The notes under the pieces were generated by a model. It was not told the origin of the DNA. It did no database searches and saw only the letters and a program-made list of their open reading frames with translations. Positions 40,557 to 50,414 of a stretch of DNA of 51,028 bases are shown here, in pieces. The position numbers and the translations under genes are program-made. Within the stretch, counting starts at the first letter, position 1; each line of letters opens with the position of its first letter. This DNA is from UBA7803 sp041686955 (lineage in GTDB: Bacteria > Pseudomonadota > Gammaproteobacteria > Pseudomonadales > Azotimanducaceae): assembly GCA_041686955.1 (NCBI GenBank), contig JAWLCV010000025.1, positions 1-51,028 on the forward strand, read 5' to 3'.

Positions 40557-41816
40557 ATGGCGAAACCCAACGCTTTCTATGCTCAATCCGGTGGCGTGAC
40601 CGCCGTCATCAACGCAAGCGCCTGCGGCGTCATCGAGACCGCGCGCCAGCACCGGTCGCAGATCGGCAAAGTGTTCGCCGGCAGGAACGGCATTCTGGGG
40701 GCTCTCACCGAGGAGCTCATCGACACGAGCAAGGAAAGCCGCAAGGACATCGCGGCCCTGCGCAGCACCCCGGGTGGGGCGTTCGGCTCGTGCCGCTACA
40801 AGCTGAAGAGCCTCCAGGAGAACCGGCGCGAGTACGAGCGGCTGATCGAGGTGTTCCGCGCTCACGACATCCGCTACTTCTTCTACAACGGCGGCGGTGA
40901 TTCCCAGGACACCGCGCACAAGGTGTCCCAGCTCTCCACCGCCATGGACTTCCCCATCACCTGCATCGGCATCCCCAAGACGGTGGACAACGACCTGCCC
41001 CTGACCGACTGCTGCCCCGGGTTCGGCTCGGTGGCCAAGTACGTGGCGGTGGCCACCCGCGAAGCGGCCCTGGACGTGAAGTCCATGTGCGAGACGTCCA
41101 CCAAGGTGTTCGTGCTCGAGGTGATGGGCCGCCACGCCGGCTGGATCGCCGCGGCCGCGGGGCTGGCGCAGGAGAAGCCCGGCGACCCGCCCCACGTGAT
41201 CCTGTTGCCCGAGGTGCCCTTCGACAGGGAGCGCTTCCTCGCCAAGGTGGACGCCACGGTTCGCCGGGAAGGTTACTGCGTGGTGGTGGTTTCCGAAGGG
41301 GCCCACTACGCCGACGGCACGTTTCTGGCGGACGCCGGCAGCAAGGATGCCTTCGGCCACACCCAGCTCGGCGGGGTGGCGCCGTTCATCGCCGGCATGG
41401 TGCGGGAGGCGCTGGGCTACAAGTACCACTGGGCGGTGGCCGATTATCTGCAGCGCGCCGCGCGTCACGTGGCGTCCGCCACGGACGTGGCTCAAGCCTA
41501 CGCCGTGGGCAAGGCGGCGGTGGAGCTGGCGCTGGCGGGCCACAACGCGGTGATGCCCATCATCGTGCGCAAGAGCGACAAGCCCTACCGATGGGAGATC
41601 GGCGAGGCACCGCTGGCGAAGGTGGCGAACGTGGAGCGCAAGATGCCGCGCAGCTTCATTTCCCGGGACGGCTTCGGCATCACCGCAGCCGCGCGGCGCT
41701 ACCTGGCGCCGCTCATCGAGGGGGAGGACTACCCCCCGTACCGGAACGGGCTGCCCCGCTACGTGGAGCTCGCGAACGAGATGGTGAAGAAGAAGCTGGA
41801 TCCGTTCACCGTCTGA
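40557..41816 (+). CDS. pfp: Pyrophosphate-dependent 6-phosphofructokinase
   Basis: This 419-residue enzyme of the PfkA superfamily has the substrate loop GGGDSQD (residues about 112-118) and PKTVDNDLPLTD for fructose 6-phosphate. Also present are GFGSVAKYVA and MGRHAGWIAA. The Asp in GGGDS and the length near 420 residues point to the PPi-using form, as in many methylotrophs and anaerobes. It reversibly phosphorylates fructose 6-phosphate and so can replace both PFK and fructose bisphosphatase. ATG at 40557 follows AAGGAG. It converges on a lipoprotein gene with an 11-base overlap and lies next to the membrane PPase. Confidence 0.9.
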   Translation: MAKPNAFYAQSGGVTAVINASACGVIETARQHRSQIGKVFAGRNGILGALTEELIDTSKESRKDIAALRSTPGGAFGSCRYKLKSLQENRREYERLIEVFRAHDIRYFFYNGGGDSQDTAHKVSQLSTAMDFPITCIGIPKTVDNDLPLTDCCPGFGSVAKYVAVATREAALDVKSMCETSTKVFVLEVMGRHAGWIAAAAGLAQEKPGDPPHVILLPEVPFDRERFLAKVDATVRREGYCVVVVSEGAHYADGTFLADAGSKDAFGHTQLGGVAPFIAGMVREALGYKYHWAVADYLQRAARHVASATDVAQAYAVGKAAVELALAGHNAVMPIIVRKSDKPYRWEIGEAPLAKVANVERKMPRSFISRDGFGITAAARRYLAPLIEGEDYPPYRNGLPRYVELANEMVKKKLDPFTV

Positions 41817-42119
41817 GAGCGTCCGGCTCGGTGCATCGCACCACCAGGGTCCGGCTCACCACCGAGCCGGACGTGGACCAGTCCCGGGTGCCGATGCCGG
41901 AGCTGCCTTCGTTGCTCACCTGAGAGACGATCTCGAAGCCCGCGGGGCCGCAGGCGGCGGCCGCGCGAGCATGGCAGCGGGACCAGTCGTGGTAGCCTCC
42001 CGGGCAATCCACGCTGAGGGTGCCGTCGTCGTGCGCGCGGAGGGTGGGCTTTCCGGCACACCCTGCGGCGAGCGCGACGACGGCGCAGACGAAGAAGCCG
42101 ATCGCTGACCGACCTCCAC

Positions 42120-42123
<4 letters not shown>
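41806..42123 (-). CDS. Small lipoprotein downstream of membrane PPase
   Basis: This 105-residue protein has a signal sequence with lipobox (ALAAGC, Cys near residue 22). The mature part, about 84 residues, has several Cys (DCPGGYHDWSRC, AACGP, VVRC) that suggest disulfides. No family recognised. GTG 42123 overlaps the PPase stop as GTGA, so it is coupled to it. Its 3' end overlaps the convergent PPi-PFK gene by 11 bases. Confidence 0.7.
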
Positions 42124-44150
<2,027 letters not shown>

Positions 44151-44249
44151 CGAAATCCCCAAATCCCAGAAATGAACACGCGTCCGGCCGGGCTCGACCC
44201 GCCTCCACGCAGCATGCGCACGCGCGATCCCCGACACGCGGCGGCGCGT

Positions 44250-44278
44250 ATTCTAGCCATTCGCCGAAAGAATAAGAA
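44250..44278 (-). promoter_or_regulatory. hppA: Sigma70-like promoter for the membrane PPase
   Basis: On the reverse strand a -10 box TAGAAT (44250-44255) is preceded by 17 bases and a weak -35 TTCTTA (44273-44278). The -10 matches five of six consensus bases. It lies about 95 bases before the PPase start in the 145-base gap after DUF2333; the rest of the gap shows no gene. Confidence 0.4.
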
Positions 44279-44295
44279 CCTGTGGCGGCGGCGCC

Positions 44296-45345
44296 TCAGC
44301 CCTGGGCGAGCAGCATTCGCAGATCCGACAATCCGGCGTTGGCGCGGGAGACGTAGGAGGCCATCACCAGGGAATGGTTGGCCAGCACTCCGAGCCCGTC
44401 GCCGTTCAGAATCACCGGGCTCCACACCGTGTCCTGGGTCGGCTCCAACTCGCGGATGATCTGCTGCAGGCTCACCCGAGCGTTCTTCTTGTCCAGCACG
44501 TCGCCGAAGTCGTGCTCCATGGCCCGCAGCAGGTGGAGCAGCGCCCAGGTCTGCCCCCGCGCCTCGAAGAACACGTCGTCGATGGCGAGCCAGGGCGTGC
44601 GGTAGGAGCCGGGGTCCGTCGGCCCGGCCGCCGGTCCATCGGCCGCGGGCCCGCCGGTGGCGGCGGGATCGCCGGCCACTACGGCGCGGAGCTCGCGCTT
44701 GCCGACGCTGGCGGAAAGCCGCTGAGACAGGCTGCCGAGCCGGGTCTCCACTCCCTGGAGCCATTGCCGCAGGTTGTCCGCCCGGGCGTAGAACTGGGCG
44801 TTCGGCTGGTTCGGGTCGGCCAGCCGGCCGAGATAGCGTTGGAACAGGCGGATGCCGTCGCGGTACTCGCTCTCGGTCTGCGGGAACGCCCAGCTCGAGT
44901 TGTCGAAGAAGAACTTGCCCTCCGCCACGGACAGGTGCGGGTCCTCCGTGGACTGGCTCTGGGAGCGTGAGAAATCGATGCGGTACGCCCGGGCGGCATC
45001 GCGGATCTGGGTCAACACGCCGAATTCCCAACTGGGGACGTTGTCCATCCACACCGACGGCGGAAAGACGTCGTTGGAGAGGTAGCCGCCGCGCTTGTCC
45101 AGCAGGGTCTCGGCGAGCCGGATCAGGGTGGCGGTGGTGGTGTAGCCGATCACCAGCGGGCGGCCGTGGGCCTCGGCGTGGGCGGCGGAGTGCTCGGTCA
45201 CGTCGAAGGTGTCCGGCTCGTAGTCCCACCACCAGGCGAGCGCCAGGCACACCAGCAGGTAGACGCCCACCGCCGCCGACGCGACCTTGGCCCCCGGCCC
45301 CGTCCCCCGGACGGACAGCCGCTGCCAGAATCCCTCGCTCATCAT
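44296..45345 (-). CDS. DUF2333 family inner-membrane protein
   Basis: This 349-residue protein has one N-terminal membrane helix (about 20-40, VYLLVCLALAWWW) and a large periplasmic or soluble domain with the family's WWDYEPDTFDV and WELGVLTQ-like segments (here SWEFGVLTQIR). Also visible are GKFFFDNSSWAFPQTE and WLAIDDVFFEARGQTW. DUF2333 function is unknown. A repetitive Pro/Gly/Ala insert (about 230-247) interrupts the domain. Its ATG overlaps the PCuAC stop (ATGA), linking it to the copper chaperone. Confidence 0.88.
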   Translation of the reverse strand: MMSEGFWQRLSVRGTGPGAKVASAAVGVYLLVCLALAWWWDYEPDTFDVTEHSAAHAEAHGRPLVIGYTTTATLIRLAETLLDKRGGYLSNDVFPPSVWMDNVPSWEFGVLTQIRDAARAYRIDFSRSQSQSTEDPHLSVAEGKFFFDNSSWAFPQTESEYRDGIRLFQRYLGRLADPNQPNAQFYARADNLRQWLQGVETRLGSLSQRLSASVGKRELRAVVAGDPAATGGPAADGPAAGPTDPGSYRTPWLAIDDVFFEARGQTWALLHLLRAMEHDFGDVLDKKNARVSLQQIIRELEPTQDTVWSPVILNGDGLGVLANHSLVMASYVSRANAGLSDLRMLLAQG

Positions 45346-45794
45346 CCGCCCCCCAACGTGATCGTCTCGAACCGCACTCGCGTCTCGCCGGTGTCGCCGT
45401 GCTCGAGCGTGATCTCCACGGAGTCTCCCAGCTCGGAAACTCCGAACAGCATCAGGTGCGAGCCACCGGGTGCGAAGCGTACGGTCTCGCCGGGCGCAAT
45501 CACAACCTCGGGCAGCGGCCGCATGCGCATGACGTCGCCGTCGCGGACCGTGGTGTGCAGCTCCACGGACTCCGCGGCGGGACTGCGGGCTCCGGTCACC
45601 ACCACCGTGCGATCACTGACGTTGCGGGCGGTGAAGTAGGCGGCCGTTCTCGTCTGGCCGGGAATCGGCGCCCGGATGCGCGCATCCGCCACCTCGAGCG
45701 GCGCTTCCTCGCCGTTCGTGGCGCCGCAGCCGCCCCACAGCAGAGTCGTCAGGGCCAGCGCCAGGGACCGGGTCACGACGGTTCGGAGAAGCAT
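45342..45794 (-). CDS. PCuAC-family periplasmic copper chaperone, lipoprotein-like
   Basis: This 150-residue protein has a lipobox-like LLWGGC (Cys near 23) and the PCuAC domain. The copper motif is visible as ELHTTVRDGDVMRMRPL then GSHLMLFGV, supplying His and Met ligands. Such chaperones deliver Cu(I) to cytochrome oxidase CuA, and a caa3-type oxidase is encoded about 28 kb away in this window. ATG 45794 lies inside the upstream TPR gene (22-nt overlap). Confidence 0.88.
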   Translation of the reverse strand: MLLRTVVTRSLALALTTLLWGGCGATNGEEAPLEVADARIRAPIPGQTRTAAYFTARNVSDRTVVVTGARSPAAESVELHTTVRDGDVMRMRPLPEVVIAPGETVRFAPGGSHLMLFGVSELGDSVEITLEHGDTGETRVRFETITLGGG

Positions 45795-46540
45795 ATGACC
45801 TCCACGCGGGGCGGTGTGCCGATGTCGAGCTGGGCGCGTATGCGGCTGTCGCCTCCGGCCTCGCTCATCCGCTGATAGATCCAGCGGCCCTCGGCGTCGT
45901 TGCGGGCGGTGATCTCCGCCCGGCAGCCGTCGCCGCGGCTGGCGGCGCCGGCCTGGCGGAGGAGCGCCACCATCTCCGGGCGCCGGTCGCCCAGGGCTCT
46001 GGCGTCCAGGTCGATCACTCGCCGGTCGGCCCGGGTGAGCAGGGCGATCTGGGCTGCCACCGGAGTGATGCCCGGGTGATCCGGGTCCACCAGGCGGCCG
46101 CGGTCGAGCATGGCCCGGGCCGATTCGAACCGGCCCGCGGCGACGGCGCTCGTAGCCAGCTCGAGGTAGCGTTCGACGATGCGCTCGAGGCCCCGGCGGG
46201 TCTCGGGGTTGTCCGGATCGAGGATGCGCACCCGGTCGTACAGGGCCAGCGCGCTGCCGCGGGCCGGGTAGGTCAGGTGGTCCTCGGCGATGGCGGATTC
46301 CGCCTGGGCCAGCAGACGGCGCACCTCGGCAGCCTCCTGCGGGTCGAGCTCCCGAGGCTGCGCCGTGGACGCGGCCTCCGCCGACGCGGCGGCCCCGGCG
46401 GGCGAAGGGGCGATCTCCGGGTCGGCGCCGCCGGAGCCCGCACGTTGTGTCAGCGTCGCGCAGCCTCCCAGGCACGCCAGCAGCAGCCCGAGCCCGAGGA
46501 GGGTTCGAGGCGCCAGGGAGATTTTTTCATTACAATTCAA
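45773..46540 (-). CDS. TPR-like lipoprotein with uncertain start
   Basis: A lipobox (LLACLGGC) is followed by a low-complexity Ala/Pro region and helical repeats with TPR-like spacing (ALALYDRVRILDPDNPETRRGL, AMLDRGRLVDPDHPGITPVA). The domain ends in a Cys-containing beta segment (GDGCRAEITARND ... VICFSEPS). Coordinates assume a TTG start at 46540. A better start, ATG at 46530, opens MKK in another frame. One extra A in the run at 46522-46527 would join it to this frame as MKKISLAPR. So either an indel, a sequencing error or slippage is likely. It is co-oriented with PCuAC. Confidence 0.7.
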   Translation of the reverse strand: MNCNEKISLAPRTLLGLGLLLACLGGCATLTQRAGSGGADPEIAPSPAGAAASAEAASTAQPRELDPQEAAEVRRLLAQAESAIAEDHLTYPARGSALALYDRVRILDPDNPETRRGLERIVERYLELATSAVAAGRFESARAMLDRGRLVDPDHPGITPVAAQIALLTRADRRVIDLDARALGDRRPEMVALLRQAGAASRGDGCRAEITARNDAEGRWIYQRMSEAGGDSRIRAQLDIGTPPRVEVICFSEPS

Positions 46541-46576
46541 GACTGATAGACCGGTCGCAGGTGCGCCCAACACGGT

Positions 46577-46585
46577 TGATATAGT
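46577..46585 (+). promoter_or_regulatory. dsbD: Extended -10 promoter candidate for dsbD
   Basis: TG-A-TATAGT is an extended -10 element (TGn plus five of six bases of TATAAT), about 72 bases before the chosen dsbD start. No -35 is obvious, as is common for extended -10 promoters. It lies in the short divergent gap between the TPR lipoprotein and dsbD. Confidence 0.4.
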
Positions 46586-46656
46586 GCCCGCTCGGCAACG
46601 CGAACTCCAATGGCTTCGGCGTGTCCCATGGAAGCAGACGATCTTCAGGTAACCAG

Positions 46657-48606
46657 GTGGCGAATACCCTCATCAGCCCCGTGACCCGCACGCGGGCTCG
46701 CGCGCGGACCCGGGCGCGAGCCGCCGCGCGTCGGCTGGCCGCCGGCGCCGGGCTCCTGGCGGCGTTGCTGGCGTGGCCGGCGGCGGCCGCCGACTGGCTC
46801 GACGGGGAGCCGGATTTCCTGCGGGTGGACGAGGCCTTTCGGCTGAGCACCGAGCTGGCCGCGGACGGCGCCGTGCTGGCGCGGTGGGAAATGCCGGAAG
46901 GCTACTACCTGTATCGTCACCGGTTCGACTTCACCACCCGCCCCCCGGCCGAAGGCCGGGCGCCGGTGCAGCTCGGAGAGGCGGAGCTGCCGCCGGGCAA
47001 GCGCAAGGTGGACGAGTACTTCGGTGAGGTGGAGGTCTACTACCACGCCGCCGAGGCGCGGGTTCCCGTGGTCTCCGGCAGCGGCCGGGCGGAGGTGGGA
47101 ATCACCTACCAGGGCTGCGCGGATGCGGGCCTGTGCTATCCGCCGGAGACCAAGTGGGTGACGCTGGATCTGGCGGCGGTCGGTTCGGCGGCCGGGGCGG
47201 ATGGCGGCCTCAAGTCCGGTACGCCGGCTGCCGGCGTACCGCCCACCCGGGAGCAGGGCCTGGCATCGCTGCTCGGCGGCGGCAGTCTGGCGCTGGCGCT
47301 CGCCGTGTTCTTCCTCGGCGGTGTGGGACTCGCTTTCACCCCGTGCGTGCTTCCCATGGTGCCCATCCTGTCCAGCATCATCGTCGGCGATGCCGGCTCC
47401 ATCACCCGCTCCCGGGCGCTGTCGCTGTCTCTCGCCTACGTGCTGGGCATGGCGGTGACCTACGCCGCGGTGGGCACCCTGGTGGGCCTGTTCGGCGCGA
47501 GTCTGAATCTGCAGGCCGCTCTGCAGTCGCCGCCCGTGCTCGCCTTCTTCGCCGGGGTCTTCGTGTTGCTGGCGCTGTCCATGTTCGGCTTCTACGAGCT
47601 GCAGCTACCGCAGAGCTGGCAGAACCGTCTGCACGCCGCCGGCGGGCGCTTCGGCGGCGGCAAGCACCTGAGCGTGCTGGTCATGGGATCGCTGTCGGCG
47701 CTGGTGGTGTCGCCGTGCGTCTCTGCACCGCTGGCCGGTGCGCTGATCTATCTCAGCACCACGGGTGACGCGCTGCTCGGCGGCGGCGCGCTGCTGGCGC
47801 TGGGGCTGGGCATGGGGATGCCCCTGCTCTTGATCGGGGCGAGCGGCGGCCACCTGCTGCCCCGGGCGGGTGAATGGATGAGCTCGGTGAAGGCGGTCTT
47901 CGGCGTGGGTCTGCTGGCGGTGGCGGTGTGGCTGCTGGAACGGGTGGTGCCGGCGGCGGCGACCCTGGCGCTGTGGGCCGCCCTGGCCATCGGCGTCGGC
48001 GTCTATCTGGGAGCCCTGGATCTGGCGCCGCGGCAAGGCATCCGGCAGCTCTGGAAGGCGGGCGGCGCGTTGAGCTTCGTCTACGGCGTGTTGCTGCTCA
48101 TCGGCGCCGCCAGCGGGGCCGTGGATCCGCTGAAGCCCCTGGCTCAGCTTCGCGCGACGGGCGGTGCGGCCGACGCCTCGGCGGCGCCGGCGACCGTGGC
48201 GGCGCAATGGCGTCCGGTGGCGAATCTGGACGCCCTGGAGCGCCAGCTGGCCGAGGCGCGCGCGGCGGGGCAGCCGGCAGTGCTGGATCTCTACGCCGAC
48301 TGGTGCATCTCCTGCAAGGTCATGGAGCGCTCGGTGTTCCCGCGCCCGGAGGTGGATCGGCAGCTTCGCGAGTTCCGTCTGCTGCGCGCCGACGTCACCG
48401 AGAACGACGCCGATGACCGGGCGCTGATGGAGGCGTTCGGCCTGTTCGGGCCGCCGAGCCTGGTGTTCTTCTCCGCGGGCGGCCAGGAGCTGGCGGCGGC
48501 GCGGATTCAGGGGGAAGTGGACGCCGAGACCCTCGCTGCGCATCTGCAGGCGGTGCTGGCCCGCCAACCGTCCGGCGACACGGGTCGCCTCGCACTCAAC
48601 CGATAG
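46657..48606 (+). CDS. dsbD: Thiol:disulfide interchange protein DsbD
   Basis: This 649-residue protein has a signal peptide with an Arg-repeat n-region, a periplasmic N-terminal domain (two Cys in QGCADAGLCYP), an eight-helix domain with the conserved Cys pair FTPCVLPMVP and VSPCVSAPL, and a thioredoxin-like C-terminal domain with DWCISCK. All six redox cysteines are present. It carries electrons from cytoplasmic thioredoxin across the inner membrane to DsbC, CcmG and others, and supports cytochrome c maturation needed for the oxidase here. GTG 46657 follows AGGTAA; an upstream GTG at 46621 is possible. Confidence 0.95.
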   Translation: MANTLISPVTRTRARARTRARAAARRLAAGAGLLAALLAWPAAAADWLDGEPDFLRVDEAFRLSTELAADGAVLARWEMPEGYYLYRHRFDFTTRPPAEGRAPVQLGEAELPPGKRKVDEYFGEVEVYYHAAEARVPVVSGSGRAEVGITYQGCADAGLCYPPETKWVTLDLAAVGSAAGADGGLKSGTPAAGVPPTREQGLASLLGGGSLALALAVFFLGGVGLAFTPCVLPMVPILSSIIVGDAGSITRSRALSLSLAYVLGMAVTYAAVGTLVGLFGASLNLQAALQSPPVLAFFAGVFVLLALSMFGFYELQLPQSWQNRLHAAGGRFGGGKHLSVLVMGSLSALVVSPCVSAPLAGALIYLSTTGDALLGGGALLALGLGMGMPLLLIGASGGHLLPRAGEWMSSVKAVFGVGLLAVAVWLLERVVPAAATLALWAALAIGVGVYLGALDLAPRQGIRQLWKAGGALSFVYGVLLLIGAASGAVDPLKPLAQLRATGGAADASAAPATVAAQWRPVANLDALERQLAEARAAGQPAVLDLYADWCISCKVMERSVFPRPEVDRQLREFRLLRADVTENDADDRALMEAFGLFGPPSLVFFSAGGQELAAARIQGEVDAETLAAHLQAVLARQPSGDTGRLALNR

Positions 48607-48613
48607 GTACACC

Positions 48614-49054
48614 ATGGCGCGCTTGCTGGTCCTCCACGGACCCAACCTGAATCTTCTGGGCACCCGGGAGCCGGAGATCTACGGTCACGACACCCTCGCG
48701 GACATCGACGCGCGTCTGCAGGCGAAGGCGTCCCGGGCCGGTCACGAGCTGGAGTGCCGGCAGAGCAACGCCGAGCACGAGCTGGTGGAGCGGGTGCATC
48801 GGGCCCGGGCCGACGACGTGCGTTTCATCGTTCTCAATCCCGGGGCGTTCACCCACACCAGCGTCGCTCTGCGCGACGCGCTGCTCGGCGTGGGCATTCC
48901 GTTCATCGAGGTGCACCTTTCCAACGTGCACGCGCGAGAAGCCTTCCGTCACCAGTCCTATCTCAGCGACGTAGCGGTGGGGGTCATCACCGGGCTGGGG
49001 GCGCGGGGTTACGAGCTGGCGCTGGACGCCGCCATGGCCCTGGTGGACGGGTAA
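48614..49054 (+). CDS. aroQ: Type II 3-dehydroquinate dehydratase
   Basis: This 146-residue enzyme of the shikimate pathway dehydrates 3-dehydroquinate to 3-dehydroshikimate. It has LHGPNLNLLGTREPEIYG (with the catalytic Arg and Tyr), LNPGAFTHTSVALRDAL, and EVHLSNVHAREAFRHQS with the catalytic His. It forms a dodecamer in other bacteria. ATG 48614 is 8 bases after the dsbD stop. accB starts 6 bases past its stop. Confidence 0.96.
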   Translation: MARLLVLHGPNLNLLGTREPEIYGHDTLADIDARLQAKASRAGHELECRQSNAEHELVERVHRARADDVRFIVLNPGAFTHTSVALRDALLGVGIPFIEVHLSNVHAREAFRHQSYLSDVAVGVITGLGARGYELALDAAMALVDG

Positions 49055-49060
49055 CCCGCC

Positions 49061-49471
49061 GTGGACCTGCGCAAGCGGATTCGTGAGCTGGCCGAGCTGA
49101 TGGCGGAGATCGGCATCAGCGAACTGGAGGTGCGTCACGGTGACGAGGCCGTCCGCATCGTCCGTCCGCCCGCCGAGGCGGGGGCTGCGCCGGTGGCCGA
49201 TGACGCTGCCGCGCCGGCGGCCGCGGAGCCTCCGACGCAGCAGCTTCGCGCGCCCATGGCGGGGACCTTCTACGCCGCGCCCGAGCCCGGTGCCGAGCCG
49301 TTCGTGCAACCCGGGGAGCGGGTCGAAGCGGGCGACGTGGTCTGCATCATCGAAAGCATGAAGATGTTGAACGAGATCAGGTCCGACGTGAGCGGCGTCT
49401 GCGTGGCGGTGGCCGTGAGCAACGGTCAGCCCGTGGGCCGTGGCGACCCCCTGTTCCGCATCGCTCCCTGA
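49061..49471 (+). CDS. accB: Biotin carboxyl carrier protein of acetyl-CoA carboxylase
   Basis: This 136-residue BCCP carries biotin on Lys101 in ESMKM, in place of the usual EAMKM. An N-terminal helix (RKRIRELAELMAEIGISELEV) binds the biotin carboxylase partner, followed by a Pro/Ala linker and the lipoyl-like domain. GTG 49061 follows aroQ by 6 bases. Normally accC (biotin carboxylase) would follow directly; here prmA starts 9 bases later, so accC is absent from this place. Confidence 0.94.
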   Translation: MDLRKRIRELAELMAEIGISELEVRHGDEAVRIVRPPAEAGAAPVADDAAAPAAAEPPTQQLRAPMAGTFYAAPEPGAEPFVQPGERVEAGDVVCIIESMKMLNEIRSDVSGVCVAVAVSNGQPVGRGDPLFRIAP

Positions 49472-49480
49472 TCGGCGCCC

Positions 49481-50401
49481 ATGACCTGGCTTCAGCTCAG
49501 CGTCGCCGCCGACCGCGATCACGTGGATGCGGCGAGCGAGGCCCTCGAGGCGCTGGGCGCGGTGGCGGTCACCGTATCCGGTGCCGGCGAGGAGGTGCTG
49601 CTCGAGCCCCTGCCCGGCGAGCGGCCGTTGTGGCGGCAGGTTCGGCTGCTGGCGCTGTTCGAGCCGGACGTGGCTCTGACGGAGGTCAAGGCCGCCCTGG
49701 CGCCTCTGGGGGCACGGCTCGTCGACGTCGAGTTTCTCGCTGCGGACGACTGGCAGCAGCGCTGGCGCGCCCACGCCGTGCGCGCCTGCTTCGGCGGCCG
49801 GCTCTGGCTGCTCCCCCGGGACGAGCCCTTCGACGTGCCGGTGCCGGACCCCGCTGACCGGCGCGTGCACGCGGTGCTGCGCCTGGACCCCGGCCTCGCC
49901 TTCGGTTCCGGCTCCCATCCCACCACCCGGCTGTGCCTGGCGGGTCTGGCGGAACTGGCCCTGGAAGATGTCCGGGTGCTGGATTACGGCTGCGGCTCGG
50001 GCATTCTCGCGCTGGCGGCGTGTCTGCTCGGCGCCCGCGAGGTGGTGGCCGTGGACCACGATCCCCAGGCCCTGGTCGCCACCCGGGACAACGCCGCCTA
50101 CAATGGCATCGGCGAGCGGCGGCTCTCGGTCGCGGAGCCGGACGAGGTGCTCGCGCGGGCCGCGGCGCCGTTCGACGTGGTTGTGGCGAACATCCTGGCG
50201 AACCCGCTGGTGGCACTGGCTGCGGAACTGACGCGGCTCACGGCTCCGGGGGGGCGGCTCATGCTCTCGGGCTTGCTCGCCGACCAGGAAACCCTCATAC
50301 GCGACGCCTACCCCGATGTGGATTTCGCGGCGCCCGTCCGGGAAGGCGATTGGATACGCTTGGACGGGCGCCGGCGCGGCACCGAGCAACAGGTCTGGTA
50401 A
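49481..50401 (+). CDS. prmA: Ribosomal protein L11 methyltransferase
   Basis: This 306-residue SAM-dependent methyltransferase methylates L11. It has an N-terminal substrate-recognition domain and a Rossmann domain with LDYGCGSGILALAA, VAVDHDPQA and VVANILANPL (the NPPY-like N-box). GSHPTTRLCL and GSGS-containing linker are typical of PrmA. ATG 49481 begins 9 bases after the accB stop. Not essential in E. coli. Confidence 0.95.
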   Translation: MTWLQLSVAADRDHVDAASEALEALGAVAVTVSGAGEEVLLEPLPGERPLWRQVRLLALFEPDVALTEVKAALAPLGARLVDVEFLAADDWQQRWRAHAVRACFGGRLWLLPRDEPFDVPVPDPADRRVHAVLRLDPGLAFGSGSHPTTRLCLAGLAELALEDVRVLDYGCGSGILALAACLLGAREVVAVDHDPQALVATRDNAAYNGIGERRLSVAEPDEVLARAAAPFDVVVANILANPLVALAAELTRLTAPGGRLMLSGLLADQETLIRDAYPDVDFAAPVREGDWIRLDGRRRGTEQQVW

Positions 50402-50414
50402 CGACTCCCCACGG

